The notes beneath the pieces are model-generated. The model had not been told where the DNA came from. It made no database searches and saw only the letters and a list, made by a program, of their open reading frames with translations. From assembly GCF_905475395.1 (NCBI RefSeq), contig NC_058337.1, positions 93,428,368 to 93,492,367 on the forward strand: a stretch of 64,000 nt of DNA. Reading direction: 5' to 3'. The DNA comes from Chrysoperla carnea. Taxonomy: Eukaryota; Arthropoda; Insecta; Neuroptera; Chrysopidae. A program made the position numbers and the translations under genes. Positions 39,901-49,600 of the stretch are shown in pieces (within the stretch, counting starts at the first letter, position 1; each line of letters begins with the position of its first letter).

Positions 39901-42900
39901 TTAGCAAGGACCAATGGCAATACAATAATTTATTTTAAGTGTCCGATTATCCTGATCAAGATCTTTAGTATTAACGACCGAAAAAAATCTTTGATGGTGG
40001 AAGCGCAGATAATATTTCATAATATTGATAAATAAAAAACACACTTTTTAGCTACCTGAACTTAAGTTTAAAGGAAAACTTTTGAGTAGAAAAGCGTGGG
40101 GTTTTTTTAAGATAGTTTAAATATTGACTTTAACTTTATATCTGTCAATAAAATATTAACACTAATTGTAATCTAACACTCCTTGCTTTTACGATAAAAT
40201 GATTTGTTTGGTAATCACTTATTTTCTACTTTTTAGTTCATGCTGGTCACAAAAGCATGTTTTTTAAACTATTATTTACTTTCTATTTTTTTGTTTGAAA
40301 CATATTTTTGAAAATCTATCAGTTTCGAAAGAAATTGGATAATCTACTACTTTTTAAAGAAGGACCTTAAATAACAAAAACGGTCTTTATTATAGATAAA
40401 CAACTGTGCTGTTTTCGAAAAAAATAAAAAAACTTTACATTTTAGAGTTTTTTTTTCAAAGAGCACCTATACTTGGCTTTTAGTTTCGGGCAAAACTATA
40501 CGATTTTTTCTTAATGTTTCGAACGCTCTTAATAATAGAGCTATTTATAAAACTTGCAAATCCAGAAATTTTTGCGTAAGATGTTCGACAATGAACTCAA
40601 CATTTTTTGTTTGAAGCATTTTTCTTGATAAAATTTATTTTTCCAGTTTCGAGCATAGGTTCTCCTAATTTAAAAAACAATCTTGTATAATTCAATTCAA
40701 TTATAATTGAATAAAGCCGGCTTGATATATTTGAACCGGTAATTATACATGTTTTTAAAACAATAAGTTCATTATAGAAAGAAGTATAAGCGAGTCGACA
40801 AACTACATTTTAATGTTATTGAAAGTGTAAAATACTCTTAATAATATTGCACAATTCAAGGAAATGTTTACAGGAAATAAATGCAATTAAATTAAATATG
40901 TATATAAGAAATTCTTACCATTTCCGATTGCATATTGTTGTAATAAATCAGTCATATTTATATGAGCAATACCACGTTTTTCTTGCATTAAGTTATCACA
41001 ATGTGTTACCTTACCACTTCCTGGGCCACCTGGAAAAATTAAAAAAATTGCATAAAATTTAAAAATTTACATGCTTATTTAAAAACAAAAATTTGTTATA
41101 TAAAACGGAGGTGTCAATCAGGGAAAGTGGACCTAAAAATAGATTAATTAAAAGGGGCTTATTTTCGTATAACAACTAAGTTGTTCCGCCTAAACGCTAT
41201 ATAGTCCTAGATTTAAAATTTAGAAATCGTATGTTCTTTTTTATAAATAAAAAACAGAGAAAGCTATTTTTAACCGACTTCAAACAAAAACGGAGGAGGT
41301 TATCATTTCCACTGTATTTTTTTTTTAATGTTTATTAACACATTATTTTCGACTGGGAGAATCGATTTTGATGATTCTTTATCTGTTTGAAAGCTAGTGC
41401 TTCCCGTGTGGTCATTTCATTTTGGTCTAACAATGGCATCCATGAGAAAACCATAAAAGTTTTAAATTTTCATTAAGTATGCACGACAAGAGGATGAATA
41501 ACTCAATATCAAGCCAGCCGATTTCGATGATTCTTTTTCTAGTGACAAATTAAAAAAAATTAGTTAATGTAAAAATAAAAAAATAAATAAAAAACTTTTA
41601 ACAAAAAGAAAACCGACTTACTTTTCCAAAATAAATTAATATGCACTAAAAAGTAAAAAATAACGAAAATATAATGTAGTTTAAATTATTGTAATTTTTG
41701 GAGTCGGTGTCAGGCAAGCTAATGTAGCAAACTATTCTGTCAAAGTTGTTTCCTTGGCTGACACCGAATCCAAAAATAATAATAATTTTAACTTCATTAT
41801 ATTTTTGTTATTTTTTACTTTTTAGTGCATATTAATTTATTTTTGAAAAGTTTTTCTTTTAAAGTCGGTTTTCTTTTTGCTAAAAGTTTTTTTTAGTAAA
41901 ATGAAACTGTTCATATTTATTTGCTAATGAAAGTAAAGGGTTTTAAGGAGGCCCGAGTACCAAATATTTAAAAATAAAGAAAATTTTATTTTATTTCTTA
42001 TTATTTGTTTAAAAAGTATTATTATTTATTAATTACTAATTATTTCGAAAATTATTTCCTTGGTAGTGTTGCCAAGTGAAATATCATGCTTTAAAAGTTG
42101 AAAGTCCCGAAATAATATGGGATTGATGTGATACTTTTCATAACATATACCAAACATCTCCGTAATTTGTTAGGAAACCCACTTTTTGAGTTACAACCTC
42201 ATTTAATTTAATTATCCAACGTAGGAATATTTTACAAAATTTTAAATGACTTAAGTATGTACGAGCATAAAGCTAGAAATTTTAAAATATTTGGCTGTTG
42301 AAAAAATAACAGCGTATTAAAAAGAAGGCGGAAATTCAAAAATTTGTAATTACCTTTATTAAAAGCTTTTTAAAAAAGGAAAAAAAACTTACCGAGAACA
42401 AATATAACAGGCACTTTTGGAGTTTCAAATTGCACATTACCACCATTGTGCATTGGAAATACACCATCCGGTGGTGTGCTTGTATATCGAAATTCGTGAG
42501 CACTATCCCTTACTTGTCGTTCGTCAAACACCTGTGATCCATGATTCTGTTCTGTAAAAAATATATAATGATTTCGTTAATATTTTCACTTAGTAGTTTT
42601 AAAACTTTGGCATACAATAAACGTAATAAATTTTATAGTTTTAATAGCTTAATTTTCCCTTTAAATATTTTTTAAATTGTAAAATTTACAAATAAACAAG
42701 CGGGGAATATTTTGGTTCAAGTGTTAAGATACCTTCTATAAAAAAACCAAAGAAGCTTTTAGATTGAGAGACAACAGAAATTTAAAAAAGTAGGTATACT
42801 TGAAGTCTGCACAGGAGTTATAGTTTTAAATATATGTAGCATAGGGGTGATAAAACCTGCCTCCCTAATTTTTTGTAACATTTTTGTGACTACAAATATC

Positions 42901-43341
42901 TCTGAATTTTTCGTTAATTTTCATCAACTTATAATCAGTCTGCTAAGCATTTATTCCACAGAGACTCATTGGTACCCGAAGTTTTTGGTACCTTATCTAC
43001 ATTATTTCATTATTTTTAGCTCTACACCAAGTTTTTGGTTTTTACCGCATCCCATCGTTATTATTGATTTCTAAAGGGTCTGACAATACACTTTTGAAGT
43101 GTTTAAGTTATTATTTTTTCCCTTTTGAATAGAAAGTGTCAACTTTCGACCCGCTGCACTAAATGAAGTGGCCACTTTCCGAATCCGCCTAGCTACTCCA
43201 CCCTCATGTCTGAGGGTGGAGTAGCTTTCGATAATAAAACACTTGGTTTTTATGTCCCATCCTGTTTTTAGTAAATATTTAAACTATTATAAGATATTAG
43301 GATAATATTTTATCAAACTTTTTTATTTCACCTGCATTCAT
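21908..43341 (-). CDS. AK5-like protein with two degenerate adenylate-kinase domains, 9 coding exons
   Basis: Coding join(21908-22474, 22883-23047, 24251-24910, 30145-30327, 31347-31489, 34291-34338, 40919-41029, 42393-42551, 43332-43341) gives 681 aa. All introns are GT-AG and the phases agree. Domain 1 (about 50-245) keeps P-loop GGPGSGK (57-63) and SGYPRN, but its LID lacks the Asp pair. Domain 2 (about 334-510) has GGPGSNK (341-347) with the P-loop Gly and following Thr lost; it retains LIDGYPRD and GRLDD. A Ser/Thr/Pro/Asn linker (about 246-330) separates them. The tail (about 515-681) is rich in Asn, Gly, Ala and Met. The family normally interconverts adenine nucleotides; here weak or no catalysis is likely, with nucleotide binding or scaffolding as alternatives. 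Exon 1 has only 10 coding bases (ATG in AAAATGAATG); exon 6 in this low-to-high order has 48. An internal phase-0 GTAAAT (exon end 22043) could splice to the AK1 acceptor at 4608, giving a third domain. The tail is unlike known family tails I can recall. The call is firm; exon 1 is the least certain. Confidence 0.87.
23096..23720 (+). mobile_element. Degenerate Helitron-like copy in intron 7
   Basis: It starts in a (TA)n run and shares words with the better element at 63068-63533: aatggtgg-a-cgcatataaatcat, gcgagctc, ttagcgggtggg, tattcatgaattggagct and ctgtcggga. The CTAG terminus is not preserved. An internal inverted gcgctcccacca (near 23320) suggests a rearranged or nested copy. Confidence 0.55.
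24911..30144. other. Intron 6 of the AK5-like gene
   Basis: 5.2 kb of AT-rich sequence with no supported exon. A short element-like patch near 25590-25740 (runs such as taaatttagggggaatccccta) and a long A run near 29025-29042 are the only notable content. Confidence 0.5.
30537..30812 (-). mobile_element. LINE 3'-end fragment (R1/Jockey-type), copy 2, in intron 5
   Basis: Relative to 33465-34068 it shares the 3' end (gttagattagagt-gctgtcct), tgaaccatttg and gtcaactgattt, and the end of the frame (ggttggaattttttaagat). An internal portion of the coding region is missing. The frame is broken. Same orientation as the host gene. Confidence 0.65.
31490..33452. other. Part of intron 4 of the AK5-like gene
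   Basis: AT-rich. From about 33050 to 33440 it carries a repeat whose end (atcgcatcaaaattcgttg, ggacagacaggcgg) resembles tails of RTE-type non-LTR elements. No exon seen. Confidence 0.45.
33453..33464. repeat. Target-site duplication of LINE copy 1, left
   Basis: aggtctgctgta is repeated exactly at 34069-34080 on the other side of the LINE fragment. Confidence 0.85.
33465..34068 (-). mobile_element. 5'-truncated R1/Jockey-type LINE, copy 1, with 12-bp TSD
   Basis: The minus-strand frame begins with an ADELARNGT motif, the end of the LINE RNase H domain. It continues into the C-terminal region with ITGHWLGGRHAERLGL and CRSC...EEETMSHLLCHCP, a zinc-knuckle typical of R1/Jockey/I-group LINEs, and ends KWFME at 33564. 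An early stop lies upstream of the last 137 codons, so the copy is dead. Its 3' end carries plus-strand TTAGGTTAGGTTAG, telomere-like repeats. It lies in intron 4 in the same orientation as the host gene. Flanks are exact 12-bp duplications (33453-33464 and 34069-34080), evidence of target-primed insertion. The copy is 604 bp. Confidence 0.88.
34069..34080. repeat. Target-site duplication of LINE copy 1, right
   Basis: Exact match of aggtctgctgta at 33453-33464. Confidence 0.85.
35330..35615. mobile_element. hAT-type MITE in intron 3
   Basis: The ends CAGGCATGGG and, inverted, CCCATGCCTG bound 286 bp. The flanking 8-mers acctagag (35322-35329) and acctacag (35616-35623) match at 7 of 8 positions, as in hAT insertions. 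No coding capacity. An internal inverted motif ctacctatctca / tgagataggtag is also present. Confidence 0.75.
35699..35790 (+). repeat. 34-bp tandem repeat, about 2.7 units
   Basis: Units starting aatgattttattttacaga recur at 35699, 35733 and 35767; the last diverges. Intronic minisatellite. Confidence 0.8.
36789..36924. repeat. MITE family R-B, copy 2 (intron 3)
   Basis: The ends cccactaattttgggtcat and, inverted, cctactaaatttgggtcat are imperfect TIRs. The copy is 136 bp. Inverted relative to the copy at 1022-1178. Confidence 0.6.
37925..38340 (+). repeat. Unclassified interspersed repeat (intron 3)
   Basis: Contains a short run of gtcggtatgt units (38030-38060) followed by GC-richer text with ctcaaactcggtacat and ctcaaaaacggctctaacg. 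Phrases of this kind are common in insect repeats. Two overlapping open frames on opposite strands are not convincing genes. Confidence 0.4.
40087..40290. repeat. Foldback family R-D, shortened copy (intron 3)
   Basis: Shares aagcgtgggg and ttttacgataaaatgattt with 49308-49600, plus the tttttagtt / tttaaactattattta end. Arms are partly lost. Confidence 0.5.
41270..41580 (+). repeat. Interspersed repeat (intron 2)
   Basis: Begins ttttaaccgacttcaaac and continues aaacggaggaggtta, a phrase that is frequent in insect repeats. It also holds two related words, gattttgatgattcttt and gatttcgatgattcttt. It abuts the hairpin at 41590-41892. Confidence 0.45.
41590..41892. repeat. Near-perfect long hairpin element (intron 2)
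   Basis: Arms 41590-41713 and 41757-41892 are inverted copies sharing aaaaagaaaaccgactt, aataaattaatatgcact, aaaaagtaaaaaataac and tcggtgtcag. The loop is about 43 bases. On the transcribed strand it would form a stem of more than 100 bp. Confidence 0.8.
43191..43226. repeat. Perfect 16-bp-stem hairpin near the gene's 5' end
   Basis: agctactccaccctca (43191-43206) and tgagggtggagtagct (43211-43226) are exact complements around loop tgtc. It lies in intron 1 about 105 bases after the first coding exon. GC-rich for this region. Function unknown. Confidence 0.75.
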
Positions 43342-43446
43342 TTTGATGACGCAAAAATTATAATTAGCACAAATTATGACGAGATTTTACGCATTTAATC
43401 GAAACAATGACGTAATTTTATATCACACGCGATTCGAATTTATATA
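43342..43446 (-). promoter_or_regulatory. Candidate promoter of the AK5-like gene
   Basis: On the minus strand a TATATAAA (43446-43439) precedes the ATG by about 100 bases. TTACGTCA (43415-43408) and TGCGTCA (43352-43346) resemble CRE half or full sites. These words can occur by chance in AT-rich DNA. Confidence 0.3.
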
Positions 43447-46357
43447 ATACATAAGTCTGTCTGATGCTTATAAACAAACAAAAATGTATAACAAATTATT
43501 ATTTTATTTATATTGAGAAAAATGATCGAGAGATTTTAAAAACGACGTTGAAACGACGACATTCAGGACTAGGAAACGTTCTCCAATTCAATTTGAACGT
43601 TTCTCATGGTTTAATGAAAAATTCTTATAGAAAAATAAAACGAAAATAAAGAGTAATAAAATATTTAGAGAATTTTTACGTTGGATTTTTTCTATGCAAA
43701 GTAAATTTTTAGTAACATGCAGAGTTTGAAGAATAGAACTAGTTTACATCTATAACGTGAATCCAATATAAAAATTTTGGCCCTATTCAGTTCAAAAGAA
43801 AAACTTTATATTTGATATGGAAATGTTTATATTTTATATGGAACTCTTTTAAAGAAAATATCATGTGCAGTTTGTTCATCAGAAAAAGACGATTTAATGC
43901 ACAATCGCTATTAAGCGGCTCCACAAAAATGAATTCTGTCAAACATAAAATTAAAAGTGAAAAAGGACCGCCGTCTTTCATATATTGAGTGAGATTTGTT
44001 CGATTCGACTTCTAACAAATAAAACTCTTTTTGAATTTAAAATATTCATCGCCATGTCAAATTAAAAATTTAATATGAATATTTAATATAAATTTTTAGA
44101 TATTGATGAAAAACAAATACTATTTTCTTATTTATGTTGTAAATAAAATTGAATAATTAATGTGTTCATTGTAATAATATATTATTATGTATATAATATT
44201 TGTGTCATTTCAAACTTCCGCTTTTGTTTGGATTCAAAATTGACATTTTGAGGTCGAATTTATCAGATACCTATTCTGGTTATAATAATTCATATAATTA
44301 TTCTTTGTATTAATTAAAATTGAATGAATTCCTATAATATTAAACAAAGTTTATTGGAGGGTAAGGTGTAGTAGATACCCTAGATACATTCACCCTTAAA
44401 TTACTCTAGAGTTTCTTGACAGGCATTGCTTTCTATGAGATACAAACGATACAAACCATATGATAGCAATTAATGACATTTTTTTGTGTTTCAAACTACA
44501 GAAATCTGGGGTCTAATGTTAATTTATAAACAAGTTGACTATTGTTGACTATTGTTGACTATATCTAAACCATTGTTCATTGGTGGATATTTTATTATTC
44601 CATATTTGAGTTTTAAACATAACGTAAAATATTAAAAAGGAGAAAGATGAAAAGACGTAAAATCATGTACCTTGAATCAAACAACATAAGATACCACTGA
44701 TACATGGTAATAGATACCCACTCAATTTTAAAATTATTTTCTCTCATAATGGGTTACTAAGTATAGGTATAGTAAGCGTAGTATAAGCACAAAAAAGAAG
44801 CCTCATTCACACCCAATCATTAAAAATGACATATAATAAGACATTGTAGGGTTTTCAATGTTTCAATAACATATCTAGATTATATGACTGTAATTTCAGG
44901 TACAATCTATGACGATGATCCTAGGAACACCAGGGTGTGATTCATGGTATAGTACAATCATGTACCATATGCCATAATGGAATTTAGAAAAAAGTAGGCC
45001 GGAAAAATAGGCCCAAAAAAATTTCTGTACGTTCCATTTTTTAACGAAAGGGTGAAAAATTCAGAATCAAACCATCTCCTCTATAGTCTATATTTTCCGA
45101 TTACCGTCATATTCGATATATGTAATGTTTAACAAATAAAAAAACTTGGTAGGAATAATAATCCTGCAAGAAGAGACTATTTTCATTATGATATAACGCA
45201 TAAATGTAAATTTTAATCTATGAAACTACAATCCCTTATGTTCCACTTTTCTATATATTATGTTTGGATACTGTTTCATTTTTTGTTTGAATCAGAAATG
45301 TTAATAACCTATGTCTCTACTTTGATAAGATTTTTAAATTATATACCCTAAAAAGTTGAAAAGTATCCTATATAATTATAAAGGTTGTTGACCTAAACCA
45401 TATCGAAAAGGAATTTTATCATTTTATATATTTTAGTGTAGGAGGGTAATTGGTAGTCGGAAATTCTCAATGAATATAACAAATAAGGTGCCCCTAAGTC
45501 TCAACGTCTGCGAAGCTGCATCACTCATAAGTTACTTACCTCTTTAGTTAGTAACCGTAGTAATTTCAAATTAAATCAGTTCCGTTTATTTTAATTTTGT
45601 ACATCTAGCTCCAAAACGGTAATAAAGCCAAGATATTTTTGAGTTTGTCAATTCTTTATAATATTTCGGAGTTGTTATTATTTAAATAATAATATAACTA
45701 AAGGTAGCGAGACCACATTTGTTCCACTTCAGGTGAAGATGATGAAGTTTTTGACCACGTACAGGAACTGAACGTATAAAGTTCCCAATTAGACAACAAG
45801 GGCATATACTACAATTTTTGAAAGCTTATAACTTCTTCGATTTTAATCAATTTTAATTAAATTTTCAAGTTCTATGATGGTATTAAGTCTAGTTATATAA
45901 TTGAATATGTGATGTAGAAATTTCAGAAGCAGGAAGAGAGTCCAACAGGAAAAATTGAATTGTTTCAAAAGCACTGAAAATGATTTGAAACCATGCTTAT
46001 TAGAGGGGGGAGATATACCAAAAACCCGAGTTCATCTTAAGTTATGTCGGCATAGAGAATGAATTGATACTGAAACCCCAAGAAAGGACATACAAATCTC
46101 GTTTTCCTAGGATCATATTTAAATAGTGTATTTAAATGGGGTACCTATTTTTTTCATACCCCATGCGGTGCTAATTTTATAGATTTAAGCTGTTAAAATT
46201 TGCATTTTTAACATACAAATTCTAAATTGGAGTGTTTTTAAAGGGATGCTTTATTATGTCACAATGAATGGCATTTGTGTGTTATTTCTTCTATAAGTGA
46301 TTTCCTATAAATCTTTAGGCATCGATTTGTAGGATATCTATTTCGAAAACTATGGTA
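43447..46357. other. Intergenic, no supported gene
   Basis: AT-rich. The only structure I see is a 10-bp tandem (gttgactatt, three units, 44534-44563). Open frames here have neither splice context nor family resemblance. Confidence 0.5.
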
Positions 46358-46691
46358 TACAGGCCGTTTTTGTACCATCTAGGCATATACATGTCTGTAG
46401 TATGACTGAATACATCCGTTTAGTAATGCATCTAAGCGAGATGTATTATATACATGTATTTAACATTAGTTGGGAGACGCTTGGAGAGTGGAAGTTTTTT
46501 AGATAATTAATAATATTTGTATGCAACAAAACTCCCACTCTCTGCATGCATACAACAAAAGTCTTGTGTATCGTATCTGTAGCCTTACAATATATGTAAA
46601 TAATACATCTCGCTTAGATGCTTTACTAAACGGATGTATTCAGTCATGCTACAGACATGTATATGCCTAGATGGTACAAAAATGGCCTGTA
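46358..46691. mobile_element. TA-flanked foldback MITE with about 92-bp arms
   Basis: TACAGGCCGTTTTTGTACC at 46358 is inverted at the right end (46673-46691) with one change. The arms 46358-46450 and 46598-46691 match at nearly every base (I count about 4 differences). The flanks are TA on both sides (46356-46357 and 46692-46693). 334 bp with no coding capacity. The high arm identity suggests recent origin. Confidence 0.85.
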
Positions 46692-46838
46692 TATCGAAAA
46701 GCTTTGCTCTTAATTTTCGTCTAATTTTTCTATGTTCTAACAGACTCCATTCTGAAAATTTAAAACGGAAATCTCAAATAATTTCATACTTAATAATTTC
46801 GTTACTTAGTTGGGAACGTCATTAAATTAAAAAAGTTA

Positions 46839-47190
46839 GAGCAGGCGCTAGAGTCGAGCTTTTTTGCATAAATTTTCAGCTGTGAAAATAACCCTTCTGG
46901 AGTTTTTCCAAACATTATACTGTTAATAACTCAAAAACTGTGAACTTAAGGACAAAATCACAAGAGGGCCTTTTGGACGTAAAATTACACAAAATCACTT
47001 GGATAGTTTTATTTAGTCCAAAAATTGGCATTTAACTGTTTCTGAGAATGGAGAGGTATATAGAAAAATTGGACCAATAAGGTTTCTGGCAACAACCGGA
47101 ATATTAATCATTAAGCTTTTCTGAACAAGAATCAATTGACAAAATGCGGCTCTCGGATTTGGCACACTCAACTTTATCTAGCACCTGCTC
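46839..47190 (-). mobile_element. TA-flanked MITE family R-C, copy 2
   Basis: GAGCAGGCGCTAGA is inverted at the right end as TCTAGCACCTGCTC. TA lies on both sides (46837-46838 and 47191-47192). 352 bp. On the minus strand it is colinear with 15330-15670, and better preserved. It sits 147 bases from the preceding MITE. Confidence 0.8.
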
Positions 47191-47820
47191 TAATTTTACA
47201 TATTAATATTTCTTAGGTTTCTTAATTTCAATCTGTGAGAATATTATAGCAAGAATCAAATAATTAAATCGAATAAAAATTCGTGTACTACATAACAAGT
47301 CAGAGGTTATTATTGTAACCTCTAAATTTATCACATACGGTCAATATAAAACTGCCTGCTACAATAAATACTACTGGTGGCTTGGTCAAGGGTAATCAAT
47401 AGTTCGATTACTTGTTTGTTGATGTCATATAGAAAACATTGAACATAATACGTTTACAAAGACAAATGTCGTGCTACCGACAACCATTGATGACAACGTA
47501 TTATGTCCACAATATAACCCTTCAGACCCCGCCAACCCCAGTTAACATGTTACAAATATACTCACACCCACGCCCTTATATACATATCTATAGACGTATA
47601 TTTTCAATGTAATTATTTATAATAAACGATATTCAGCATTGGTTTTAATTTCATACAGCTTGTTTGCAAGATACGTATTTAAAGTTTTAGGCAATTGGCA
47701 AGGAGCAAGGACAAAGATACGAATCGTATGTATACAGGGTACTTGTGATTCGATGAACATAGCTTTAGAGCGTATTCTTTGGACAATTTTAATTTGAAAA
47801 TTTCTTACTTTTGTAAAATA

Positions 47821-47843
47821 CGCAATACATATTATGTATTGCG
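47821..47843. repeat. Short palindrome
   Basis: cgcaatacat and atgtattgcg are exact inverted words with a 3-base loop. No assignment. Confidence 0.5.
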
Positions 47844-47865
47844 TGTATGTTCGTTTTTCTTTATT

Positions 47866-47935
47866 ACCAGTCTATGTCTGATTATCCGAATTTTCGATTA
47901 TCCGAATCGACCCCGGTCCCAATTTTACTGTAGTT
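47866..47935. repeat. Pogo/Tigger-like transposon end fragment
   Basis: The words gattatccgaattttc and gattatccgaatcgacc, followed by ccggtcccaattttactg, resemble termini of pogo-type elements. There is no partner end or transposase nearby. Confidence 0.4.
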
Positions 47936-48269
47936 AAGGAGTAAACAGATATTGTCCTTATGGTCACATTTGATTGTTTTATATGTTAGTGTTTTTACAC
48001 GCTTATATTAGCTTCACCTGTATGTATGTATATTTGTATGTAACTCTCTAATATCATGCCTATGCCATAATACATCATCAGTTATATACATTTATTATAC
48101 CACCGATAACCATACTATACATATATACTTAGAACAAGGAACAAGTGTGTTTTTTTGTTTTTTAAACTATAGTTATTATTTATTTTTTAAGTTGTAATTT
48201 AATGCCTACGTATTTACAAAACAATTATATTCTGTTATTCACTTTATTTACAAATATTGTGATGGAAAT

Positions 48270-48430
48270 GCAAGAACGTCAGTGCAGGAATATTAGCGGC
48301 GGCTTCCTGATCGAAGAATTCCTAATTTAAAAATTTCGACACTTGGCAGACTAGTGCAGAACGTCCTGTACAGCAAGAACTTTGGGACGCTATTCTTAAC
48401 AGTGCTAAAAATAGTCCCTGTAGAATATAA
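48270..48430 (+). pseudogene. Transposon protein fragment with helix-turn-helix (DUF4817-like)
   Basis: A broken plus-strand frame reads RTSVQEY, a stop, then RRLPDRRIPNLKI. After a frameshift it continues RPVQQELWDAILNSAKNSP. Family knowledge: insect transposon proteins with a DUF4817 domain carry the pattern [FL]PDRR-x-P followed by an R-V-x-P helix. About 50 codons remain, with stop and shift. Not functional. Confidence 0.5.
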
Positions 48431-49307
48431 TGAAAAATTTTTTTTAACTAAAAAAATTACTAAAAACTTCTTTACTCAACAATGTCTTTACTTTATTGGT
48501 TAAATTCAATAGTGTCCATAACTCCTTAACTTGGGTTTTGAACAAAATTATATAAGGTACTTTGTATAATCTCTACTTAAAATACACTCTGACATTATAT
48601 TGAATTCTTTTGAATAAATCTTCATATATATGTATTGGTAACTTCATTATATTATATATTGTTTCATTTAAAAAAAATGAATTTTTGTTTTTTATTATTT
48701 ATTTTAATATTATAACATATCTATTCAACTGAGAAAATTAGTTTGACTTATGTAATTTACAGTATTATTCTTCATCTAAGTACCACTTGTATTCCAAATC
48801 CTTAATGAATAACACTATTAGTGATACTAGGGAGGCATTTGATCTTTTTGTATCAGGTGTCAGCTTTTCTACCTATGGTTTTCTATGGTTTTCCATTAAG
48901 TTTGCAAAAAGGTTAATATAGGGAAAATTCCTAACAAAGTCAGCCATAGCTGCATACATTATCCTTCCTTTTATTTTTCCTTACCCCTATCCATGTGTAT
49001 GGAATGTTCTGTACAGCATTTGTATTGTTAAAAAAAAAGAAGGAATAAATTGAATTGAATAATTCGAGGGCATTGCAAGCAGAAGCAAGGATTTTGATAC
49101 GAAGAAAATGAATAAAGAAATAATTCACTTTGGAGCCACAGAACTAAAAACTATGCAAGTGAAATTCCGTTTTCGAACAAATGTTGATGTGCCATTTTAG
49201 TGTTAATTTTTCAACCCACCTTACCGCTTTTTTGTTTAGATAATGTATGTTTTCTTAAACTAGAAAAGACAAATTCCATTTCAATAAAAAAACATCTTTT
49301 AATAAAT

Positions 49308-49600
49308 AAATAATAGTTTAAAAAAACTTAAAAACACGCTTTTGTAACTAGCTGAATTAAAAGGAAGAAAATATTTTTTTTTAATTCAAAAAATCATTTT
49401 ATCGTAAAAAAGCGTGGGGTGCTAATTTTCAATTATTGTAAATATTTTATAGACATTGATAAAAGTAAAGTGATAAAATCTCCTATACATCCCACGCTGT
49501 TTTACGATAAAATAATTTTTTTAATTTAAAAAAATTATTTTCTTTCTTTTAGTTCAGATAGTTTTAGTTGTTTTTTAGTTTTTTTAAACTATTACTTATT
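49308..49600. repeat. Foldback family R-D, full copy
   Basis: Arms 49308-49421 and 49489-49600 are inverted copies sharing taatagtttaaaaaaact, ttttatcgtaaaa and agcgtggg. The central loop is about 67 bases. No coding capacity. Confidence 0.75.

Noticed and set aside
48940..49128. Minus-strand frame with an Asn/Phe-rich run
   Set aside because: A short AT-driven frame beside repeats, with no domain and no exon signals.
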